Assembly: GCA_029549705.1 (NCBI GenBank)
Contig: JAKPIR010000259.1
Span: 1-7,293, forward strand
Source of the DNA: Pseudomonadota bacterium
Lineage (GTDB): Bacteria; Pseudomonadota; Gammaproteobacteria; Burkholderiales; Methylophilaceae
DNA length: 7,293 nucleotides
Direction: 5' to 3'
Shown here: positions 1 through 5,603 of the stretch, in pieces
Layout: the number at the start of each line of letters is the position of its first letter
How positions within the stretch are numbered: the stretch's first letter is position 1
Program-made: the position numbers and the translations under genes
Notes under the pieces: model-generated
Databases searched by the model: none
What the model was told of the DNA's origin: nothing
The model's input: only the letters and a program-made list of their open reading frames with translations

Positions 1-589
1 GCACCACATCGCCAACATTCAGTTGGTCAGATTTGGCAAATGTGATAGCGGGCAGGTGTTCAGCTTCAATTTTAATCAGTGCCAAATCGGTGTCGGGGTC
101 TGTGCCCACCACTTTGGCAGATAATTTGCGACCGTCAGAAAGGGCTACTTCAATTTCATCGGCTGTGGCGACCACATGATTGTTGGTGAGAATTAAACCT
201 TGCTCAGTCACAATCACACCTGAGCCTAAGCTGTTTTCAGGCTGTGTTGTGTTGTCCTCCTCATCGAGCTGGTCACCAAAAAAATGGCGAAAAAGCGGGT
301 CATCTAAAAATTTCTGATGCGGATTTGCTGTTACCGTTTTACTGGTAAAGATATTCACAACAGCGGGTGCTGCTTTTTGTACGGCGTCGCGATAAGAGCC
401 GGCGGCGGTTGGGTGTGGTTGCGGTTCAACTTGTTTGACGACAACTTCATTCTTTTTTAATGCAGAAGCGTCAAACAGATTCACCAGTAATTCAGGAAAA
501 AACATTCGCAGTACAAACGCCAACCCCAAACAAACCGTGACAGTTTGTGCAAAGGTGAGCCATAATTTCTTAGAGAGAGAATTATTCAT
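1..589 (-). CDS. HtrA/DegS-family serine protease, membrane-anchored, C-terminus cut by window edge
   Basis: This open frame runs from an ATG at 589-587 on the minus strand to the window edge without a stop, giving 196 visible residues. It matches the trypsin-like periplasmic HtrA proteases (DegS/AlgW/DegQ group), which degrade or cleave misfolded envelope proteins. A short basic N-terminus is followed by one hydrophobic segment (about residues 9-36) that reads as an uncleaved membrane anchor, which favours a DegS/AlgW-like protein over soluble DegP. Then come the HtrA start motif 'YRDAVQKAAPAVVNI' (66-80), an acidic loop (105-113), the 'GSGVIV' strand (122-127), the catalytic His in 'TNNHVV' (H138) and the catalytic Asp in 'DTDLALIKI' (D168). 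The GNSGG serine motif and the PDZ domain(s) would lie beyond position 1, so protease competence and PDZ number cannot be judged here. No clear Shine-Dalgarno sequence precedes the start. It is transcribed divergently from the Nif3 gene. Confidence 0.9.
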   Translation of the reverse strand, partial: MNNSLSKKLWLTFAQTVTVCLGLAFVLRMFFPELLVNLFDASALKKNEVVVKQVEPQPHPTAAGSYRDAVQKAAPAVVNIFTSKTVTANPHQKFLDDPLFRHFFGDQLDEEDNTTQPENSLGSGVIVTEQGLILTNNHVVATADEIEVALSDGRKLSAKVVGTDPDTDLALIKIEAEHLPAITFAKSDQLNVGDVV

Positions 590-613
590 TGATTTAATAG
601 TCTGTTGATTCAA

Positions 614-642
614 TTGTTTTCAGTTTCGCTTGCACGTAATAT
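614..642 (+). promoter_or_regulatory. Possible promoter for the Nif3-family gene
   Basis: TTGTTT (614-619) and TAATAT (637-642) have a 17-base spacer; the matches to consensus are 3/6 and 4/6. Initiation near 649 would leave a leader of about 47 bases. The gap between the two divergent genes is only 106 bases, so some promoter must lie here, but this one is weak by sequence. Confidence 0.3.
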
Positions 643-666
643 GAAGCAGCACGCGCTGAAAATCAA
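638..666 (-). promoter_or_regulatory. Possible promoter for the HtrA-family gene
   Basis: Read on the minus strand, TTGATT (666-661) and CATATT (643-638) are separated by 17 bases. Each matches the sigma70 consensus at 4 of 6 positions. Initiation near 631 would give a leader of about 42 bases. The -10 box overlaps a candidate -10 box of the divergent gene. HtrA genes often use RpoE-type promoters, which I did not recognise here. This is a pattern match only. Confidence 0.3.
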
Positions 667-695
667 TATGGCAGCCTTAAAAAAGGTAGTAAAAA

Positions 696-1445
696 ATGGT
701 AAAGGTGACTGAGTTAACGCATTATACCCAACAACTCTTGCAGGTAGAGCGTTTTAAAGACTATTGCCCTAACGGCTTGCAAGTTGAAGGCAGGGCTGAG
801 GTACGCAAAATTGTGTCTGGTGTAACGGCAAGCATGGCTTTACTGCAGGCCGCACACCTTGCCCAAGCTGATTTGATACTGGTGCATCACGGATATTTTT
901 GGCGTGGTGAGGACCCTCGCGTGGTGGGCATCAAGCGCAATCGGCTGGCTTTTATGCTACAACACAATCTTAATTTGCTCGCCTATCATTTGCCGTTAGA
1001 TGCGCACCCGAAATTAGGCAATAACGCTCAGCTAGGGCAAGTGCTAGGGCTTATACACGAGGGTTTTGCCGGTGAAACGAATATGATAGCCTATGGTACG
1101 TTGCCAAGTCCAATCACATTGCAGGCATTCGCTCTCGATATTGAAAGTCGTCTACAGCGTATACCATTAGTGGTTGGCGACCAGCAAAAGAAAGTGCAAA
1201 AGATTGCATGGTGTACTGGCGCAGCGCAAGGGTATATGGAAGAAGCGATAGCCTTGGGCGTGGATGTATTTATCAGTGGCGAAATTTCTGAACAAACCCA
1301 CCATCAGGCGATAGAAACAGGCGTGTCTTACATATCTGCAGGGCATCATGTAACAGAACGCTACGGCGTTCAAGCGCTTGGGCAGCATCTTGCTGAAAAG
1401 TTTGGCATTGCACACGAATTTATTGATATCAACAATCCAGTTTAA
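696..1445 (+). CDS. Nif3/YbgI-like dinuclear metal-centre protein
   Basis: The 249-residue product matches the NIF3/YbgI family in length and along its whole sequence. Family members form toroidal hexamers with a two-metal site. Databases often label them 'GTP cyclohydrolase 1 type 2 homolog', but the physiological reaction is not settled. The metal-ligand motifs are all visible: 'VHHGYFW' (H64, H65), 'AYHLPLDAHP' (H98, D102) and 'SAGHHVTERYG' (H217, E221). The N-terminal 'DYCPNGLQVEG' (22-32) is also a family signature. The ATG at 696 has AAGGT (683-687) eight bases upstream, which supports this start. The gene is divergent from the HtrA-family protease. It lies 166 bases upstream of petA with a separate promoter in between, so it is probably not part of the pet operon. 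Nothing is missing or truncated. Confidence 0.92.
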   Translation: MVKVTELTHYTQQLLQVERFKDYCPNGLQVEGRAEVRKIVSGVTASMALLQAAHLAQADLILVHHGYFWRGEDPRVVGIKRNRLAFMLQHNLNLLAYHLPLDAHPKLGNNAQLGQVLGLIHEGFAGETNMIAYGTLPSPITLQAFALDIESRLQRIPLVVGDQQKKVQKIAWCTGAAQGYMEEAIALGVDVFISGEISEQTHHQAIETGVSYISAGHHVTERYGVQALGQHLAEKFGIAHEFIDINNPV

Positions 1446-1477
1446 TTGTTTTATATCAATCACTTATTAAATATAAC

Positions 1478-1506
1478 TTTAAATATGTATTTGAAAAATG
1501 TATAAT
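1478..1506 (+). promoter_or_regulatory. Probable promoter of the petABC-sspA operon
   Basis: A perfect TATAAT (1501-1506) lies 17 bases downstream of TTTAAA (1478-1483, 4/6 to the -35 consensus), in an AT-rich stretch just after the Nif3 gene. It is followed at once by a GC-rich discriminator (GCGCG, 1507-1511). Initiation near 1513 gives a leader of about 100 bases before petA. No clear terminator is visible between the Nif3 stop and this promoter, so some read-through is possible. Confidence 0.65.
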
Positions 1507-1611
1507 GCGCGAAGTTTTAATTAAGTAAGAAAATTGCAGTCAACCTTTTTAGTTTTAAAAATCTCTTAAACACCGTTAAGTTAGCCTCAAAAGGGCGGAA
1601 TTGGGAATCTA

Positions 1612-2229
1612 ATGTCAGCCAACCAAATTGACAAAAACCAAAAACAAGATGTAAGTAACCACAGTGCCGTCGATCAAGAAAAAAGAAAATTTTTGATTGC
1701 CACTTCTGCCGTAGGGGCGGTTGGCGCTGCCGCAGCAGCGGTGCCGTTTGTGGCAAGCATGACACCAAGCGAGCGTGCCAAAGCTGCGGGTGCGCCTGTG
1801 GAAGTGGATGTGAGCAAAATTTTACCTGGTGATATGCTTGTTTCAGAGTATCGAGGTCAGCCGCTTTGGGTGATTCACCGTACCGATGAGCAAATTGCCA
1901 AACTCAGCAATCATGACGCGCAACTAACTGACCCCAATTTAGAGGTGCCTCAGCAGCCCGAATACTGTAAAAATAAAGAGCGTGCAATTAAGGCAAAATA
2001 TGCGGTGATGCTGGGTACTTGCACCCACTTGGGCTGCTCGCCAGCACAGAATTTTGCAATTACCGCTGATTGGGATGGTGGTTTTATTTGTGCGTGCCAC
2101 GGGTCAAAATTCGATTTGGCTGGCCGCGTGTTCAAAGGCTCACCGGCACCTACCAATTTAGTAATCCCTAAACACCAATATCTCACTGAAACAACATTGT
2201 TGGTGGGTGAAGATAAGGAGTCTGCATAA
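1612..2229 (+). CDS. petA: Ubiquinol-cytochrome c reductase iron-sulfur (Rieske) subunit
   Basis: This 205-residue protein is the Rieske subunit of cytochrome bc1, which takes one electron from quinol at the Qo site and passes it to cytochrome c1. Residues 24-50 form a Tat-type signal/anchor: a KRKFL motif at 24-28, then an Ala/Val/Gly-rich helix to about residue 48. Box I is CTHLGC (C137, H139, C142) and box II is CACHGS (C160, C162, H163). By family knowledge C137, H139, C160 and H163 bind the 2Fe-2S cluster, and C142 and C162 form the disulfide. Two departures are visible: the Tat pair is Lys-Arg rather than Arg-Arg, and box II has Ala161 where Pro is usual. F167 follows Ser165, the position where many high-potential Rieske proteins carry Tyr. 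The start is the first in-frame ATG giving the expected length; its ribosome binding site is weak. The stop overlaps the petB start by one base. Confidence 0.97.
   Translation: MSANQIDKNQKQDVSNHSAVDQEKRKFLIATSAVGAVGAAAAAVPFVASMTPSERAKAAGAPVEVDVSKILPGDMLVSEYRGQPLWVIHRTDEQIAKLSNHDAQLTDPNLEVPQQPEYCKNKERAIKAKYAVMLGTCTHLGCSPAQNFAITADWDGGFICACHGSKFDLAGRVFKGSPAPTNLVIPKHQYLTETTLLVGEDKESA
2215..2220 (+). promoter_or_regulatory. Strong ribosome binding site for petB inside petA
   Basis: AAGGAG lies in the last codons of petA, eight bases before the petB ATG at 2229. The petA stop and petB start share one base (TAATG), which suggests translational coupling of the two bc1 subunits and fixes the petB start. 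Confidence 0.8.
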
Positions 2230-3512
2230 TGAGTTTGTTCACTAAAAAAGCGGATGAGTTATTAAATTGGGTAGATGCGCGCTTTCCGCTGACCAGCAAT
2301 ATTAAAGCCCACTTGACTGAGTATTACGCACCAAAAAACTTTAACTTCTGGTACTTTTTTGGTTCATTGGCGCTACTGGTGCTGGTGCTGCAAATTGTCA
2401 CCGGTATCTTTTTAACGATGCACTACAAGCCAGAAGCGCTCATGGCGTTTGCTTCAGTGGAATACATTATGCGTGATGTGCCGTGGGGTTGGCTCATTCG
2501 TTATATGCACTCAACGGGCGCATCATTATTCTTCGTGGTCATTTACCTGCATATGTTCCGTGGTTTGTTATATGGGTCATACCGCAATCCCCGTGAGTTG
2601 ATTTGGCTGTTTGGTGTGGGAATTTTCTTGGCGTTGATGGGCGAAGCATTTTTTGGCTATCTATTGCCGTGGGGTCAAATGTCATATTGGGGCGCGCAAG
2701 TGATTACCAGTTTGTTTGGCACTGTGCCGTTTATTGGCCCTGATATCGCCGAGTGGCTACGTGGCGACTATCTCACCTCAGATGCAACGTTAAATCGCTT
2801 TTTTGCATTCCACGTGATTGCATTGCCATTGGTGATTCTAGGTTTGGTCGCGGCACATATTCTTGCTTTGCATGAGGTTGGCTCCAACAACCCTGATGGC
2901 GTGGAAATTAAAAAACTGAAAGACAAAAAAACGGGTATTCCGCTCGATGGCATTCCATTTCATCCCTATTACACCGTGAAAGATATGGTGGGCGTGGTGG
3001 TGTTTTTGATTGTTTTTGCGGTGATTATTTTCTTTGCCCCAGAAGTGGGTGGATATTTCTTGGAGGCAAACAACTTTGTGCCGGCTGATCCGCTGGTGAC
3101 GCCCGCGCACATTGCGCCCACATGGTATTTCACCCCCTATTATTCAATTTTACGTGCAGTGCCGCCGATTGGTATTTCGCAATTTCCGGGCGTTGCAGCG
3201 ATGGGTCTGGCGGTGTTGGCATTTGCCTTCTTGCCATGGCTAGATAGAAGTTCTGTTAAATCCATTCGCTATAAAGGAAATTTATACAAGGGCTGGTTGG
3301 CTGCATTTGTGGTGAGCTTTCTTGTACTTGGTTATCTCGGTACCGTGCCCGCAAACGTTTGGGGCCAGTTTGGTGATTGGCTAGGCAAGGCAGATATCGC
3401 CACCGTAGTAGCACGTGTTTTCACTGTGATCTATTTTGCGTTTTTTATCTTAATGCCTTGGTACACTAAAAAAGATAAAACCAAACCAGTGCCAGAAAGG
3501 GTGACGGGGTAA
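2229..3512 (+). CDS. petB: Ubiquinol-cytochrome c reductase, cytochrome b subunit
   Basis: The 427-residue product is the membrane core of the bc1 complex, with both quinone sites and two b hemes. About eight transmembrane segments can be read, roughly at 43-63, 92-115, 124-146, 190-213, 252-272, 322-337, 355-372 and 392-411. Heme ligands are H94 and H108 in helix B and H195 and H210 in helix D. By analogy with mitochondrial cytochrome b, H94/H195 hold bL and H108/H210 hold bH. The helix D histidines have 14 residues between them, one more than in mitochondria. The Qo-site segment 'GYLLPWGQMSYWGA' (143-156) is intact. The PEWY motif is PTWY (297-300), so the Glu is replaced by Thr. The loop at 226-252, containing 'IPLDGIPFHPYYTVKD', appears to be the insertion seen in beta/gamma proteobacterial proteins. 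It is one full-length protein, not split into b6 and subunit IV. It overlaps petA by one base, and petC starts one base after its stop. Confidence 0.97.
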   Translation: MSLFTKKADELLNWVDARFPLTSNIKAHLTEYYAPKNFNFWYFFGSLALLVLVLQIVTGIFLTMHYKPEALMAFASVEYIMRDVPWGWLIRYMHSTGASLFFVVIYLHMFRGLLYGSYRNPRELIWLFGVGIFLALMGEAFFGYLLPWGQMSYWGAQVITSLFGTVPFIGPDIAEWLRGDYLTSDATLNRFFAFHVIALPLVILGLVAAHILALHEVGSNNPDGVEIKKLKDKKTGIPLDGIPFHPYYTVKDMVGVVVFLIVFAVIIFFAPEVGGYFLEANNFVPADPLVTPAHIAPTWYFTPYYSILRAVPPIGISQFPGVAAMGLAVLAFAFLPWLDRSSVKSIRYKGNLYKGWLAAFVVSFLVLGYLGTVPANVWGQFGDWLGKADIATVVARVFTVIYFAFFILMPWYTKKDKTKPVPERVTG

Positions 3513-3513
3513 T

Positions 3514-4224
3514 ATGATGAAAATACAAATGATTAAAAAGGCGGTTTTCGTATTGGTAATGTTACCAACGCTTGCATTTGCAAACGTGGAAGTGCATTTA
3601 GATAAGGCGCCCATCGACCCATCAGACCAGGCATCATTACAGCGTGGGGCGCGTACATTTATCAACAACTGCTTAAATTGCCACAGTGCGAGTTACATGC
3701 GTTACAACCGTTTGCAAGATATCGGGCTGACAGAAAAGCAAATCAAAGAAAACTTGCTGTTCACTGCTGAAAAAGTGGGTGATCCCATGACCACAGCAAT
3801 GAATAAAAAAGACGCAAAAAAATGGTTTGGCGTAGCGCCGCCTGATTTGTCCGTTGAAGTGCGTGCCCGTGGTGCCGATTGGGTGTATACCTATATGCGC
3901 AGTTTCTACCGCGATGAAACACGTCCTTCAGGATGGAACAACTTGGTGTTTGATAAAGTTGCCATGCCGCATGTGTTATACGAGCTGCAAGGTGAGCAGG
4001 CACTTAATCATGAAACGCACACGTTAACACTCACAAAGTCAGGCAAATTATCTGTTGAGGAGTACGACGCCTTGGTGGGTGATTTGACAAACTTTATGGC
4101 CTATATGGCTGAGCCAGCAAAGCAGCAGCGTAATCGCCTAGGTTGGTTTGTACTGCTATTTTTAGGCGTATTGTTAGTACTTACTTACAAACTCAAGAAA
4201 GCTTACTGGAAGGATATACACTAG
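3514..4224 (+). CDS. petC: Ubiquinol-cytochrome c reductase, cytochrome c1 subunit
   Basis: The 236-residue product is cytochrome c1, which accepts electrons from the Rieske protein and reduces soluble cytochrome c in the periplasm. A Sec signal peptide is visible (basic start, hydrophobic core, probable cleavage after AFA at 21-23). The covalent heme motif is CLNCH (C53, C56, H57). The axial methionine is M151 in 'AMPHVLYELQG'. 'RPSGWNNLVFDKVAMPH' (137-153) is a family hallmark. A C-terminal anchor (about 208-225) and a basic cytoplasmic tail (226-236) finish the protein. Two ATGs in tandem (3514 and 3517) could each be the start. GGGG (3506-3509) is better spaced for the second, and the choice changes only one residue. 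Cytochrome c maturation genes must lie elsewhere. Confidence 0.96.
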   Translation: MMKIQMIKKAVFVLVMLPTLAFANVEVHLDKAPIDPSDQASLQRGARTFINNCLNCHSASYMRYNRLQDIGLTEKQIKENLLFTAEKVGDPMTTAMNKKDAKKWFGVAPPDLSVEVRARGADWVYTYMRSFYRDETRPSGWNNLVFDKVAMPHVLYELQGEQALNHETHTLTLTKSGKLSVEEYDALVGDLTNFMAYMAEPAKQQRNRLGWFVLLFLGVLLVLTYKLKKAYWKDIH

Positions 4225-4225
4225 C

Positions 4226-4825
4226 ATGATGACTTTATACTCGGGGACAACCGATCCCTACAGCCACCGTTGCCGCATAGTTTTATATGAAAAAGGCATG
4301 GACTTTCAAGTCATCGATGTCGACTTGGCAAACAAACCGGAAGATTTGGCTATCATTAATCCTTACAATCAAGTGCCAGTGCTGGTTGAGCGCGATTTGG
4401 TGTTGTCTGAAGCCAATATTATCAATGAATATATTGATGAGCGCTTTCCACATCCACAGTTGATGCCGCCCGACCCAGTCATGCGCGCGCGCGCCAGATT
4501 ATTTTTGTACAACTTTGAAAAAGAGTTGTTCGATCATATCAAGGACATTGAGTCTGACAACGAAGAGCGTGCAAATAAGGCACGTAAGACGATTGCCGAT
4601 AATTTAACGCAACTTGTGCCGATTTTTTCTAAGCAAAACTATTTACTAGGGGATGACTACTCAATGCTTGACGTAGCAATTACGCCGTTACTGTGGCGCT
4701 TGTCGCATTATGGAATTGAGTTGCAAAATCAGGCAGCGCCAATATTGAAATATGCTGAGCGCTTGTTCTCCCGTCCTCTTTATGCAGATGCGATGACGCC
4801 TTCAGAAAAGGTGATGCGTAAGTAA
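4226..4825 (+). CDS. sspA: Stringent starvation protein A (GST-fold RNA polymerase-associated regulator)
   Basis: The 199-residue product has the SspA layout: an N-terminal thioredoxin-like domain (1-78) and an all-helical GST C-domain (84-195). SspA binds RNA polymerase and affects stress and stationary-phase transcription in E. coli; it lacks glutathione transferase activity. Visible signatures are 'DPYSHRCRIVLYEKG' (10-24), the cis-Pro segment 'NQVPVL' (48-53), 'SEANIINEYIDERFPHP' (61-77) and the helix N-cap region 'YSMLDVAITPLLWRL' (145-159). The PHP motif at 75-77 corresponds to the surface pocket reported as needed for E. coli SspA function. The start lies one base after the petC stop, with AAGGA at 4210-4214 inside petC. 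A second ATG at 4229 is an alternative. The stop is embedded in a triple 13-base repeat. It probably shares the pet transcript and ends at the hairpin at 4898-4944. Confidence 0.94.
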   Translation: MMTLYSGTTDPYSHRCRIVLYEKGMDFQVIDVDLANKPEDLAIINPYNQVPVLVERDLVLSEANIINEYIDERFPHPQLMPPDPVMRARARLFLYNFEKELFDHIKDIESDNEERANKARKTIADNLTQLVPIFSKQNYLLGDDYSMLDVAITPLLWRLSHYGIELQNQAAPILKYAERLFSRPLYADAMTPSEKVMRK

Positions 4826-4854
4826 TAAGCGTAAGTAATAAGCGTAAGTAATAA
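4816..4854 (+). repeat. Three perfect tandem copies of a 13-base unit spanning the sspA stop
   Basis: The unit GCGTAAGTAATAA occurs at 4816-4828, 4829-4841 and 4842-4854 with no mismatch. The first copy holds the last two codons and the stop of sspA; the other two are non-coding. Because 13 is not a multiple of three, each copy shifts the reading frame. TAA codons occur in all three forward frames across the array (for example at 4823, 4832 and 4836). This looks like slippage expansion at the gene end. Confidence 0.95.
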
Positions 4855-4864
4855 ATAGTGAATT

Positions 4865-4894
4865 AAAAGGCCATGTTTTCGAACTAACCTTTTT
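4865..4894 (+). other. Weak inverted repeat upstream of the main terminator
   Basis: AAAAGG (4865-4870) can pair with CCTTTT (4888-4893), around an inner GTT/AAC stem with a TTCG loop (4875-4884). The T run is part of the stem. It could be an accessory terminator or RNA-end stabiliser for the pet-sspA transcript, but it is interrupted by mismatches. Confidence 0.35.
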
Positions 4895-4897
4895 CGA

Positions 4898-4944
4898 TGC
4901 CCTGTGAGCCTTGTAAATAAAGGCGCTCAGGGCATTAATTTTTT
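4898..4944 (+). terminator. Probable intrinsic terminator after sspA
   Basis: The arms TGCCCTGTGAGCC (4898-4910) and GGCGCTCAGGGCA (4922-4934) pair at 11 of 13 positions (7 bp, mismatch, 1 bp, mismatch, 3 bp). Two further T-A pairs extend into an AT-rich loop at 4911-4921. The stem is followed by TTAATTTTTT (4935-4944). This would end the petABC-sspA transcript before sspB, or act as a partial attenuator if sspB has no promoter of its own. Confidence 0.7.
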
Positions 4945-5011
4945 CTCGGCAGATTGCAAATGTAATAAAGACTGATTTTTGACCTCACAAAACAGTAAAA
5001 CAACGCATTTA

Positions 5012-5023
5012 AAGGACGGTGAA
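5012..5023 (+). promoter_or_regulatory. Ribosome binding site choosing the sspB start
   Basis: AAGGA (5012-5016) lies ten bases before the ATG at 5027, and GGTGA (5019-5023) lies three bases before it. No comparable site precedes the upstream TTG at 4979, which would add 16 residues that do not look like SspB. The ATG at 5027 is therefore preferred. Confidence 0.6.
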
Positions 5024-5026
5024 TCA

Positions 5027-5422
5027 ATGACAGCTTTCACATCAACAAAACCTTACATGATTCGCGCTATTCACGAATGGTGCATTGATAACGGCTGCAC
5101 GCCGCACCTCTTGGTGGCTGTGAATAGTCAAACGCGTGTCCCGCTCGCTTACGTGAAAGCGGGTGAAATTGTGCTGAATTTAAATTATTCAGCAACAAAA
5201 GATTTGCATATTGCCAATGATGCCATTACTTTCTCTGCACGGTTTGGTGGTGTTTCGCAAAACTTATTTGTACCGATGAGTGCTGTGCGTGGAATTTTTG
5301 CACGAGAAAACGGCCAAGGCATGTTTTTTGAAGTGGAACCCGATTTGCCACCAAATTTAGACGTAAATAATGAAGAAAAAGCCACTTCAACTAAAAAACC
5401 TACCTTAACTATCGTAAAGTAG
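5027..5422 (+). CDS. sspB: ClpXP protease specificity-enhancing factor SspB
   Basis: From the ATG at 5027 the product has 131 residues, shorter than the 165 of E. coli SspB but with the same architecture. SspB binds ssrA-tagged polypeptides released from stalled ribosomes and hands them to ClpXP. The folded tag-binding domain covers about residues 1-105 and includes 'TKPYMIRAIHEWCIDNGCTPHL', written here as two blocks (residues 7-16 and 17-28), and the 'IVLNLNYSAT' strand. An acidic and Lys/Thr/Pro-rich flexible linker (about 105-122) follows. The C-terminal tail PTLTIVK resembles the E. coli ClpX-docking (XB) tail, which ends in a similar Leu-x-Val-Val-Lys pattern. It lies 201 bases after sspA, beyond a terminator-like hairpin, so its expression may be uncoupled from sspA. 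I could not identify its promoter with confidence. Confidence 0.93.
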   Translation: MTAFTSTKPYMIRAIHEWCIDNGCTPHLLVAVNSQTRVPLAYVKAGEIVLNLNYSATKDLHIANDAITFSARFGGVSQNLFVPMSAVRGIFARENGQGMFFEVEPDLPPNLDVNNEEKATSTKKPTLTIVK

Positions 5423-5423
5423 C

Positions 5424-5451
5424 TTAACTTTTTTAAAAATATCAGTATAAT
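5424..5451 (+). promoter_or_regulatory. Probable promoter P1 of the tRNA cluster
   Basis: TTAACT (5424-5429, 4/6 to the -35 consensus) and a perfect TATAAT (5446-5451) are separated by 16 bases. They are followed by ACGC, a GC-containing discriminator like that of the pet promoter. Initiation near 5458 is about 12 bases before the first tRNA. The -35 box lies directly after the sspB stop. Confidence 0.65.
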
Positions 5452-5469
5452 ACGCAACTCAAATTAAAC

Positions 5470-5545
5470 GCCGGATTAGCTCAGTTGGTAGAGCAGCGCA
5501 CTTGTAATGCGAAGGTCGTCAGTTCGATTCCGACATCCGGCACCA
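5470..5545 (+). tRNA. tRNA-Thr(UGU)
   Basis: The 76-base gene folds as a cloverleaf. The acceptor GCCGGAT/ATCCGGC is perfect, the D arm is GCTC/GAGC with G18G19, and the anticodon TGT is at 5503-5505 in loop CTTGTAA. The T loop is TTCGATT, the discriminator is A and CCA is encoded. Two non-Watson-Crick positions are visible: G27-A43 at the top of the anticodon stem and A52-C62 in the T stem. It is the first of four clustered tRNAs and corresponds to thrU in the E. coli operon. Confidence 0.96.
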
Positions 5546-5574
5546 AATTCTCGTACGTATACCCTTTTATACAT

Positions 5575-5603
5575 TTGACAGCCAGTCAAATTTTCAGCAT
5601 AAT
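5575..5603 (+). promoter_or_regulatory. Strong internal promoter P2 inside the tRNA cluster
   Basis: A perfect TTGACA (5575-5580), a 17-base spacer and CATAAT (5598-5603, 5/6) sit in the 72-base gap between tRNA-Thr(UGU) and tRNA-Tyr. The sequence after the -10 box is CGCGGG, a GC-rich discriminator typical of stringently controlled stable-RNA promoters. Initiation near 5610 would leave about eight bases before tRNA-Tyr. It is the best sigma70 match in the window. Confidence 0.8.

Noticed and set aside
1167..1463. Minus-strand open frame under the Nif3-family gene
   Set aside because: It is a shadow of the well-supported plus-strand gene, with no family resemblance and no ribosome binding site. 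The same holds for the other antisense frames within petA, petB, petC and tuf.
1565..1580. CTTAA/TTAAG hairpin in the petA leader as a riboswitch or attenuator
   Set aside because: It is a 5-bp AT-rich stem of the kind expected by chance, with no T run and no recognisable riboswitch core.
4940..4968. Possible sspB promoter TTTTTC-17-TAATAA
   Set aside because: The -35 match is poor, overlaps the terminator T run, and cannot be distinguished from AT-rich background.
4979..5026. Upstream TTG start extending SspB by 16 residues
   Set aside because: There is no ribosome binding site before the TTG, the added residues do not resemble SspB, and the ATG at 5027 has a plausible site and begins the conserved domain.
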